Shown piece by piece: positions 42,924 to 50,036 of a stretch of DNA of 64,000 nt. The notes under the pieces were generated by a model that saw only the letters and a program-made list of their open reading frames with translations, did not search any database and was not told the DNA's origin. Each line of letters opens with the position of its first letter. Within the stretch, counting starts at the first letter, position 1. Origin of the DNA: Leucobacter sp. cx-42 (GTDB lineage Bacteria; Actinomycetota; Actinomycetes; Actinomycetales; Microbacteriaceae); the NCBI RefSeq assembly GCF_014529985.1, contig NZ_JACVMU010000010.1, forward strand, positions 1 through 64,000, in the 5' to 3' direction. The translations under genes and the position numbers were made by a program.

Positions 42924-44411
42924 TTAGCCGTTGCTCGGGAAGCCGAGGTCGATCTTCGACTGCTCGGGGTTCGGCCAGCGAGTGGTGACGACCTTCGAGC
43001 GGGTGTAGAAGTTGATCGACTCGGGGCCGTAGATGTGGGTGTCGCCGAAGAGCGAGTTCTTCCAGCCACCGAACGAGAACGAGCCAACGGGTACGGGGAT
43101 CGGCACGTTGATGCCAACCATGCCAGCCTCAACCTCGAACTCGAACTGGCGTGCGACGCCACCGTCACGGGTGAAGATCGCGGTGCCGTTGCCGTACTGG
43201 TGCTCGTTGATGATGCGGAGGCCCTCTTCGTAGCTGTCTACGCGGACCACTGCGAGGACCGGGCCGAAGATCTCGTCGCGGTATACCGCGCTGTCGGTCT
43301 TGACGTGATCGAGCAGGGTTGCACCGGTGAAGAAGCCGTTGCCCTCGAACTTGAAGTCACGGCCGTCAACCACGATGGTTGCGCCCTCTGCCTCTGCGCC
43401 TGCAACGTAGCCCTCAACGCGAGCCTTCGCCTCGGGGGTGATGAGCGGGCCCATGTCGGTGCCGGGAGCAGCGCCGTCACCGATCTTGAGGTCTGCGATG
43501 CGCTTTGCGATTTCGGGGATCAGGCGATCCGCGACCTCGTCACCAACAGCAACGACCACCGAAACTGCCATGCAACGCTCACCAGCTGCGCCGTAGCCTG
43601 CCGAAACAGCTGCGTCAGCGGTGACCTTGATGTCAGCGTCGGGCATGACGAGCATGTGGTTCTTTGCACCGCCGAGTGCCTGAACGCGCTTGCCGTTCTC
43701 TGCCGCACGCGAGTAGATGTACTTCGCGATGGGGGTCGAACCAACGAACGAGATTGCCTTGACCTCGGGTGCGTCGAGCAGGGTGTCGACAGCGGTCTTG
43801 TCGCCGTGAACAACGTTGAGCACGCCGTCGGGCAGGCCAGCCTCGCGGAAGAGGTCAGCGATGAAGACCGAAGCCGAAGGGTCGCGCTCCGAGGGCTTGA
43901 GGACCACGGTGTTGCCGCATGCGATTGCCGAAGCGATCATCCAGAGGGGAACCATGATGGGGAAGTTGAAGGGGGTGATTGCCGCGACAACGCCGACGGG
44001 CTGCTTCACCGAGTGAACGTCAACGCCGGTCGAAACCTGCTCGTCGCGCTCGCCCTTGAGGAGGTTCATGAGGCCTGCTGCGAACTCAACGTTCTCGAGG
44101 CCACGTGCGACCTCACCAGCCGCGTCGTCGAGCACCTTGCCGTGCTCTGCGGTCACGATTGCCGAGATCTCGGGGGTGCGTGCCTTGAGGAGCTGGCGGA
44201 GGCGGAAGAACACATCTGCGCGCTTGGTCAGGCTGGTCTTGCGCCATGCGGGCAGTGCAGCCTGTGCTGCAGCGATTGCCTGCTCGACGGTCTCTACGCC
44301 TGCGATGGGGACCTCGTGGATCTGCTCACCGGTTGCGGGGTTGTAGACAGCCTGCTTGCGTGCTGCTGCTTCGACCTTTTCGCCGCCGATAACGTGAGGA
44401 ATGAGCGCCAT
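42924..44411 (-). CDS. mmsA: CoA-acylating methylmalonate-semialdehyde dehydrogenase
   Basis: A 495-residue aldehyde dehydrogenase of the MmsA/IolA type, which turns methylmalonate or malonate semialdehyde into propionyl- or acetyl-CoA. Diagnostic segments are VGVVAAITPFNFPIMVPLWM (about residues 140-159), ISFVGSTPIAKYIYSRA, GGAKNHMLVMPDAD and the catalytic Cys in GYGAAGERCMAVSVVV (near 286). IPVPVGSFSFGGWKNSLFGD near the C-terminus is characteristic of MmsA. AAAGGA lies about 9 bases before the ATG. First gene of the cluster with aminotransferase and aldehyde dehydrogenase; PucR is divergent. Confidence 0.93.
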   Translation of the reverse strand: MALIPHVIGGEKVEAAARKQAVYNPATGEQIHEVPIAGVETVEQAIAAAQAALPAWRKTSLTKRADVFFRLRQLLKARTPEISAIVTAEHGKVLDDAAGEVARGLENVEFAAGLMNLLKGERDEQVSTGVDVHSVKQPVGVVAAITPFNFPIMVPLWMIASAIACGNTVVLKPSERDPSASVFIADLFREAGLPDGVLNVVHGDKTAVDTLLDAPEVKAISFVGSTPIAKYIYSRAAENGKRVQALGGAKNHMLVMPDADIKVTADAAVSAGYGAAGERCMAVSVVVAVGDEVADRLIPEIAKRIADLKIGDGAAPGTDMGPLITPEAKARVEGYVAGAEAEGATIVVDGRDFKFEGNGFFTGATLLDHVKTDSAVYRDEIFGPVLAVVRVDSYEEGLRIINEHQYGNGTAIFTRDGGVARQFEFEVEAGMVGINVPIPVPVGSFSFGGWKNSLFGDTHIYGPESINFYTRSKVVTTRWPNPEQSKIDLGFPSNG

Positions 44412-44598
44412 GCGTGCTCGTCCTTTCTCGTGATTACTGGTGAAACCTGGGTATTCAAGAGGTCCGTCACTGGGATCCTCATTGAACTTCAGGCAGAGTG
44501 TTCGGGGGTGATTCCCCGTGCAGATCTAGCTTGCCAGCCCGATTCAACGCCCGCGACCAGCAAATCATCCCCAATGCGCACATTCTTCGGACACTTTG

Positions 44599-44604
44599 TA
44601 TGAT
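44599..44604 (+). promoter_or_regulatory. -10 element of leaderless pucR-type gene
   Basis: TATGAT, 6 bases before the ATG at 44611; the closest match to TATAAT among the set. Confidence 0.55.
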
Positions 44605-44610
44605 CGAGTC

Positions 44611-46365
44611 ATGGAGACCACAATGCAGCAGGAGAACGCCCCGCTTCCCACCGTGCGCGATGTGCTGAGCCTCACGGAAATTTCGGCTGGTTCCCCCGAG
44701 CTCGTGACGGGCGATCTGGGGCTCACGCGCCCGGTCCGTTGGGCGCATGTTGTCGCGGGCGCGAGCGCTGCCGCGCTCTTGGATGGCGGCGAATTGGTAC
44801 TCACCACGGGCGCAGGCTGGCCGAGCGATGACGCCTCACTTGCTGCACTCGCTGAGACGCTTACGGGCGCGGATCCCGCGGCCGTAATCTTCGAGCTCGG
44901 CGCCGGCTTCGAGACCGCACCTCCCGCGCTCGTTGCGCGCTGCCTGGAGCACGACATTCCACTCATCGCGCTGCACAACGAGGTCAGGTTCGTACAGATC
45001 ACCCAGCGCGTGCATCAGCGCGTGCTGGCCGCTCAGAACGAAGCACTCGAAGCCCGTGAGGCTGTCCACAGCATGCTCACCGAGCTTGGTCTGAACCGCA
45101 GCCCGGTCGACTATGTCGTGGCGCGGATCGCCGATGTGCTCGGCGCACCCGTCGTCTTGGAGGATGCGGGTCACCGCGTCATCGCGTGGTCGCAGGCTGG
45201 TCCGCAGGTGGGCACCGATCCTGCTGCAGACGACGAGTTACTCGCGGTGTGGGCTACGGCGCAGCACAGTGGCGCGGATCCGCGCCCCCCTGTCGGCTCA
45301 ACCAGGGTCGCAGTGGAAGCTCGCGGGCAACGCTGGGGATTCTTGACGGCGCTACCAGGGGCGCCGCACCCAGCTGGCCGCGCGACCGTGCTGGAACTCG
45401 GCGCGTTCGCCCTCGCACTCGGCCGCCTCGCGGACGCAGACGGCGAACAGTGGCTCGAACTCGGATCGAAGCGACTCTTCGATGCCGTGCTCGAGGGACG
45501 CTACCGCGGCGAGCGCGATCTCACACTGCAGCTGGAGTCTGCTGGCCTCCCCATGGCCGGTCGCGAGCTGTTCGGCGCGACGCTCACTGGCACGGGTGAT
45601 TTTGGCGGGCATGAGGGCCTCGAACTTGCGACCCTGCGCACCGCACTGCGCCGCGCAGTTGCCCCAGACGGCAAGGTGTTGCTCGCAGCGAACCCCCAGT
45701 CAGCTCGCGGATTGGTTGCGCTGCTGTCGTTCCCGGAGGATGATCCGCGCACTGGCAAGACACGCGCGCTCACGGGCGCGGATCTGTTGCCCGACGCACC
45801 GCATCCCCTCGCGTCGCGACTCGCCAAGGAGCTCGAGATGATGCTCCCCGCGACACTACCGGCTTCCTGGCGTGCACGGCTCTCTCTCGGCGTCGCTGCA
45901 CGGCGCCCGAAGGCGCTCATCTCCTCGCTTGAGCGCATCGCGCACGAGGTGCCCGCGGGCGCGGGGGCCGGTGTGGCCGGTCCCGGCCCCGCCGCGCGCT
46001 CCGTCGCTCGCACGGTGCGCGGATCAGGCCGCGTCGACGTCCTCCTCGCCGAACGCCAGCCCCTCGCCTACCTCGTGCGTGGCCTGTCGTCCACGCCCGA
46101 GGTCCAGGACTTCTCTCGCTCAATGCTTGAACCGCTCGTCACCCACGACGGCGAGCGCGGTGCTGGCCACAGCGGCGATCTCCTCGTGGTGCTCGCGGCG
46201 TACCTTGCACACCCCACGAACCGCTCACTCGCCGCCCAGGAGGCGCGCCTATCGCGATCAGTGTTCTACCAGCGCATTGCACTCATCGAGGAGCTGCTTG
46301 ACGTCGACCTTGCGGAGGGCGCAACGATCGCTGCCCTCACCGTGGCACTGTTGGCGCGGGGGTGA
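44611..46365 (+). CDS. PucR-family transcriptional regulator
   Basis: A 584-residue regulator. The N-terminal PucR domain (about residues 10-130) includes TVRDVLSLTEISAGSPELVTGDLGL and LDGGELVLTTGAGWP. A GAF-like middle part follows. The C-terminal helix-turn-helix is LVVLAAYLAHPTNRSLAAQEARLSRSVFYQRIALIEELLDVDL (about 528-570). Such proteins sense amino acids or purine breakdown products and usually regulate a neighbouring operon; here the divergent mmsA cluster (inference). ATG 44611 sits 6 bases after TATGAT, so translation from the in-frame TTG at 44596 is unlikely. An inverted repeat CGGGG-gtgatt-CCCCG near 44504-44519 in the shared 199-bp spacer could be its operator. Confidence 0.9.
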   Translation: METTMQQENAPLPTVRDVLSLTEISAGSPELVTGDLGLTRPVRWAHVVAGASAAALLDGGELVLTTGAGWPSDDASLAALAETLTGADPAAVIFELGAGFETAPPALVARCLEHDIPLIALHNEVRFVQITQRVHQRVLAAQNEALEAREAVHSMLTELGLNRSPVDYVVARIADVLGAPVVLEDAGHRVIAWSQAGPQVGTDPAADDELLAVWATAQHSGADPRPPVGSTRVAVEARGQRWGFLTALPGAPHPAGRATVLELGAFALALGRLADADGEQWLELGSKRLFDAVLEGRYRGERDLTLQLESAGLPMAGRELFGATLTGTGDFGGHEGLELATLRTALRRAVAPDGKVLLAANPQSARGLVALLSFPEDDPRTGKTRALTGADLLPDAPHPLASRLAKELEMMLPATLPASWRARLSLGVAARRPKALISSLERIAHEVPAGAGAGVAGPGPAARSVARTVRGSGRVDVLLAERQPLAYLVRGLSSTPEVQDFSRSMLEPLVTHDGERGAGHSGDLLVVLAAYLAHPTNRSLAAQEARLSRSVFYQRIALIEELLDVDLAEGATIAALTVALLARG

Positions 46366-46396
46366 GGGCAACGATCAGCGCGGCTGCAGCGGGAGG

Positions 46397-47881
46397 TTAG
46401 GCCGCGTTGCGAGCCTTTCTGCGTGACGCGAGGTACGTGGTTCCAAGCCCTGCCAACACGAGACCGGCGGCTCCGAACCCGAGCAGCGACAGGGAATCAG
46501 CGCCCGTGCGCGCGAGCCCGCCACCGGCAGGTGCTTTTGTCTGCCCCGCTGGCTTCGCGGTGTCGCCAGGTTTCTCAGGGTGTGCAGGATCCTTCGGGTC
46601 GGCTGGATCCACCGGCTTAACCGGGTCCACGGCCTTGATCGGATCGTTGAGTACCTGCCCGAGATCAATCACCCAATTGTTGGTATCGATTTCGAACTCA
46701 ATCGGCTTCTCTGACCGCACAAATCCCTGAGGCGCAACCGTTTCCGTCAGTACATACTTCCCAAGTCTCAGGCTCTCAATTCCCAGCTGGCCCGCTTCCG
46801 CATTGGTGTCGCTCTGCCCACCATCGGTCACATCGAGCGTGAAGCCATCGGGGCCGGAGATGTTCCAGGCTGATCCGTCCAAGAGTTCAGAGTTCTCGCT
46901 ACTCGCTTTTGTCCAAGACACTGAGCCGAGCAATGCGGTCTCGGCCGTACCTGTGAAGCCAAAGATGTCGGTTGCTACAGCCACAACCTTCTGCGCAGTG
47001 GGGTCCACGGGTGCGGCCAAATCGACCTTCCAGGTCAGGTCAGGTTGCACCGTTGCCGTGCCGAGGTCATTTCCCAGATCGTCACTCAGCGTGATCACGT
47101 CGCCCTGAGTGGTTCCGGTGCCCTCGAGCAGGAGGGTGCTCGAATCGGTCACCGGCGCAACAGTGGGAACAGGAAGACAGGTCTTCCCTGCGAGGTTTGC
47201 GTGCCAGCTGTAGCCATAGTAAGCACCCCCGCCCCTGGTCGGCGCGGTGGTTGAGGTCTTGTAATTCACTGCCTTCGTTTCACCGGGTGCAATATTGGGG
47301 AGCGGATATCCGGGGCGCGACCCACCGTTTGTGAGGTTGAGGTCGCTGGCATCAAAAAGAATCACTGGGGTATCGGTGTCCCGATACTTCACTTCCATGC
47401 GTCCGGTGATCGGCTCCCAAGTGGGTAGCCACTTTACGTTGGTAGAGCTTCGGAACGCCATGGTCGCTGGATCAAACACCAACCATACGGTGACGGCGCC
47501 TGGACCAACATCTTGGATGACAGCCTTGTCTCGAATAAACATCACCGGCTCGTAGAACACATGATGGGTTTGGTTTGTGAACGTGCCGGTCCCGCTTCGG
47601 AAAAACTGCTGCGGATTGTCTGGATCGAACGGAACATTCGGATCGGGTGTAATCGTTCTCTTCACAAAGAGGTTCAACGCAGGTTCTGTATATGTGTCAT
47701 ACAGGAAGTGCGTTTCGCTGAGCGTGCAGTTCGAAGGAACATCTTCGACCGCCGTGATATCAGCTGCAGCGGGATCCGCGGGGGCCTCCTCCGCGAGTGC
47801 AGGGGACGCCGTGAGCAGCCCCAGCGACAATACGGTTGCTCCAGCCAGCGCGATGCCCAAGCCTCTTTGCTTTGTGTTCAT
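46397..47881 (-). CDS. LAXTG-anchored surface protein with Ig-like and SpaA/Cna-B-like domains
   Basis: A 494-residue secreted protein. The signal peptide ends near SPALAEEAP. Residues about 50-245 are unassigned beta-rich sequence. An Ig-like repeat (TLLLEGTGTTQGDVITLSDDLGN, about 253-275 onward) is followed by a SpaA/Cna-B-like domain (SVSWTKASSENSELLDGSAWNI to YVLTETVAPQGF), the type that can form internal isopeptide bonds. A Pro/Lys linker with KPVDP repeats leads to GGGLARTGADSLS, a hydrophobic helix and RRKARNAA. LARTG fits a class E sortase signal. TAGATT lies 7 bases before the ATG. Confidence 0.87.
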   Translation of the reverse strand: MNTKQRGLGIALAGATVLSLGLLTASPALAEEAPADPAAADITAVEDVPSNCTLSETHFLYDTYTEPALNLFVKRTITPDPNVPFDPDNPQQFFRSGTGTFTNQTHHVFYEPVMFIRDKAVIQDVGPGAVTVWLVFDPATMAFRSSTNVKWLPTWEPITGRMEVKYRDTDTPVILFDASDLNLTNGGSRPGYPLPNIAPGETKAVNYKTSTTAPTRGGGAYYGYSWHANLAGKTCLPVPTVAPVTDSSTLLLEGTGTTQGDVITLSDDLGNDLGTATVQPDLTWKVDLAAPVDPTAQKVVAVATDIFGFTGTAETALLGSVSWTKASSENSELLDGSAWNISGPDGFTLDVTDGGQSDTNAEAGQLGIESLRLGKYVLTETVAPQGFVRSEKPIEFEIDTNNWVIDLGQVLNDPIKAVDPVKPVDPADPKDPAHPEKPGDTAKPAGQTKAPAGGGLARTGADSLSLLGFGAAGLVLAGLGTTYLASRRKARNAA

Positions 47882-47888
47882 GCATATA

Positions 47889-47894
47889 AATCTA
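47889..47894 (-). promoter_or_regulatory. -10 element of leaderless LARTG surface protein gene
   Basis: TAGATT on the minus strand, 7 bases before the ATG at 47881. It lies within the short spacer after maf. Confidence 0.45.
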
Positions 47895-47929
47895 TGCTTT
47901 TGCCACGAATAAGCAAGGGGTGAAAGCCA

Positions 47930-48586
47930 TTAGGCCGCAGGGAGACTCCAAAGGGTCGTGTAGTCGTGGCCGAGTTCACGCACCAGCAGCCGCAGTGCGG
48001 GCAGCGAGAGACCGATGACGCAGCTCGGAGCACCCTCGATCTTCTCAATGAAGGCGCCTGCGAGGCCGTCGATGGCGAATCCGCCAGCAAGCTGCAGCGG
48101 CTCCCCCGTCGCGACATAAGCGGCAAGCTCTTCGTCGGTGACATCGGCTGCGAGGGTGACAGTTGCGGTGTCGACGGATCCGCGCCCATCGCGCACCTTG
48201 CCACCAGTCACATCAACGAGCCAGTGGCCCGAGTGCAGGACACCGGTCTTCCCACGGTGCTGCTTCGAGCGCTCGAGTGCGACGTCGGGGACGTGCGGCT
48301 TGCCGAGGATCTCACCGTCAAGCAAGAACATCGAGTCGCCGCCGAGGACGAGGCCGTCAATCTCGTTCGTGCCCTCGGGGCCGAAGCGGCGGACGACGTC
48401 CTCGGCCTTGAGTCGGCCAAGGTACTCAGTGAGCTCCGGTGCGGTGAGCTTGCGGCCGATCTCGGCCTCGCGCTTCTGGACCTCTGCGTCCTCGTCGACG
48501 TTAGGTGAGAAACAAATCGGCTCAATGCCGGCTCCGCGGAGGACCGAAAGTCGTGCGGGTGACGTGGAAGCGAGATAGAGGCGCAT
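47930..48586 (-). CDS. maf: Maf-family nucleoside triphosphate pyrophosphatase
   Basis: A 218-residue Maf protein, which hydrolyses non-canonical or pyrimidine nucleoside triphosphates. The opening MRLYLASTSPARLSVLRGAGI (residues 1-21) is the family P-loop-like motif. VLGGDSMFLLDGEILGKPH (about 81-99) carries the conserved Asp, and LPTVLL-type text is replaced by ERSKQHRGKTGVLHSGH. FAIDGLAGAFIEKIEGAPSCVIGLSLP completes the signature. TAGGCT lies 6 bases before the ATG. Maf often lies near mre or acetyl-CoA carboxylase genes; here it is solitary. Confidence 0.92.
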   Translation of the reverse strand: MRLYLASTSPARLSVLRGAGIEPICFSPNVDEDAEVQKREAEIGRKLTAPELTEYLGRLKAEDVVRRFGPEGTNEIDGLVLGGDSMFLLDGEILGKPHVPDVALERSKQHRGKTGVLHSGHWLVDVTGGKVRDGRGSVDTATVTLAADVTDEELAAYVATGEPLQLAGGFAIDGLAGAFIEKIEGAPSCVIGLSLPALRLLVRELGHDYTTLWSLPAA

Positions 48587-48592
48587 GCTACA

Positions 48593-48598
48593 AGCCTA
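48593..48598 (-). promoter_or_regulatory. -10 element of leaderless maf
   Basis: TAGGCT on the minus strand, 6 bases before the ATG at 48586. Confidence 0.5.
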
Positions 48599-48689
48599 AG
48601 GTGCATCGACAAGTGTCGGTGGTTCCTGGGAGACTTGTTGGACTGAACGCGACGCGCACCGAAAGCGCGCGCAAAGGAGGCGAACTCAG

Positions 48690-49667
48690 ATGTCCGACTC
48701 AGCAATTCTTGGTGTGGTGATCGCCGTTGTGGCGATCGTACTCATTGTCATTCTCTTGGCAGCCTCGCTCTACATCGTGAAAACCAACCAGGTGGCCGTG
48801 ATCGAGCGATTCGGCAAGTTCCACCGCATGGCAAAGGCTGGCATTAACGCACGTATCCCCATCGTTGACACGATTGCGAACCGTATGAGCCTGCGTATTC
48901 AGCAGATGGACCGCGTCATCTCAACGATCACGAACGACAAGGTGACCGTCGATCTCGACGTCTCGGTGCAGTACCGCGTCGCAACCTCCGAACGCACCCC
49001 GTCGCGCACCGACGGCAGCGTCGACACCCGTGAAGACAGCAACCTCTACCGCGCAAACTACGCGCTCACCGACGTCGACGAACAGATCGCGAGCTACATC
49101 TTCGACGCGGTTCGTTCGACCGTGCCGAGCAAGACGCTCGATGACGTTTTCGCCGAGAAGGACCGCATCGCGTCCGAGGTCAATGAGCAGCTCAGCACCA
49201 CGATGCAGGAGTACGGCTACGAGATCGTGCGTACCCTCGTCACGGGCGTTCGCCCCGACGGTGAGGTTGAGGCCGCGATGAACCGCATCAACGCTGCCGA
49301 GCGCATGCGTGACGCTGCGACCGCAGAAGCTGAAGCGTACAAGATCGGCGTCATCGGTAAGGCGCAGGGCGACAGCGAGGCTAAGCGTCTCTCGGGTGAG
49401 GGCATCGCGATGCAGCGCCGTGCAATTGCCGAAGGCCTGGCCGAGCAGCGCCGCGTACTCCAGGAGGCGGGCGTTGCCAACGCTGAAGAAGTCATGCTGG
49501 CAAACCAGTACTTCGACACCATGCTTGGCGTCGCGAGTGCCGGCAAGACGACCACGGTCTTCCTGCCGGGCGGCGCCGACGGCGTTGGCCTCATTGGCGA
49601 GCAGATTCGGACTTCGATCTTGACCGCGAAGGCGGCCGATGGTTCGGGGGATGCAGCGAAGCTGTAG
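48690..49667 (+). CDS. SPFH/band 7 domain membrane protein
   Basis: A 325-residue protein with one N-terminal membrane helix (about residues 5-29, ILGVVIAVVAIVLIVILLAASLY) and a prohibitin/stomatin-type SPFH domain. IVKTNQVAVIERFGKFHRM, INARIPIVDTIANRMSLRIQQMD and the coiled region AAMNRINAAERMRDAATAEAEAYKI are family signatures. These proteins form oligomeric membrane microdomains. An NfeD partner or a membrane protease, often adjacent, is not seen. The ATG has AGGAGG at good spacing, unlike the leaderless genes around it. A clear terminator follows. Confidence 0.92.
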   Translation: MSDSAILGVVIAVVAIVLIVILLAASLYIVKTNQVAVIERFGKFHRMAKAGINARIPIVDTIANRMSLRIQQMDRVISTITNDKVTVDLDVSVQYRVATSERTPSRTDGSVDTREDSNLYRANYALTDVDEQIASYIFDAVRSTVPSKTLDDVFAEKDRIASEVNEQLSTTMQEYGYEIVRTLVTGVRPDGEVEAAMNRINAAERMRDAATAEAEAYKIGVIGKAQGDSEAKRLSGEGIAMQRRAIAEGLAEQRRVLQEAGVANAEEVMLANQYFDTMLGVASAGKTTTVFLPGGADGVGLIGEQIRTSILTAKAADGSGDAAKL

Positions 49668-49683
49668 ACCCTGCAAGAATGCG

Positions 49684-49724
49684 AAAGCCCGGGCTGTCAC
49701 TCATCGAGTGATTGCCCGGGCTTT
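49684..49724 (+). terminator. Intrinsic terminator after SPFH gene
   Basis: Stem AAAGCCCGGGCTGTCACTC with GAGTGATTGCCCGGGCTTT (a mismatch inside), loop ATC, then CTCTG. Confidence 0.85.
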
Positions 49725-49807
49725 CTCTGTGTGCGCGGCCTCAGGCCCGTTGGAGTGAGGTGAATCTCGGCTGTGCAGCTGGGTGAGCACCTCGGCTCAT
49801 TAGGAAA

Positions 49808-49838
49808 GGCAGCCCGGCCGATGGCCGGCCCGTTCCTT
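49808..49838 (+). terminator. GC-rich hairpin repeat (GGCAGCCCGGCC family), member 3
   Basis: GGCAGCCCGGCC-gat-GGCCGGCCCG followed by TTCCTT, the opposite orientation to members 1 and 2. Confidence 0.6.
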
Positions 49839-49909
49839 ATTCACTGGCGAGGACCAGGAATGCTGCGCGTTGGGTGCCACATCAGCTCAGGGTTGCTCAG
49901 GGCTGCGGT

Positions 49910-50004
49910 CAGCCCCTCGAGATCGACCGTTTCTGCCGAGAGTGACCCTTTCTTGCGTGAATAAGGGCGAGTTTCGGGAGAAAGGGGCTGTTTCGAGGGG
50001 TTGA
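49910..50004. repeat. Nested palindromic intergenic repeat, copy 7
   Basis: Left end CAGCCCCTCGAGATCG, then GTTTCTGCCGAGA, centre CCCTTTCTTGCGTGAATAAGG (decayed), GTTTCGGGAGAAA, right end TTTCGAGGGGTTG. Confidence 0.8.
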
Positions 50005-50036
50005 GCCCAGAGTTGCGGGCGCGGCGGCACGGGCCC

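Larger units (their letters stand above)
49668..50036. other. Gene-free convergent stretch between SPFH and acyl-CoA ligase genes
   Basis: It contains a terminator, member 3 of the GC-rich hairpin family, and palindromic repeat copy 7. Nothing else recognisable. Confidence 0.7.

Noticed and set aside
44596-44610. An upstream TTG start for the PucR-type regulator.
   Set aside because: The five extra codons overlap the TATGAT -10 hexamer; ATG 44611 lies 6 bases after it.
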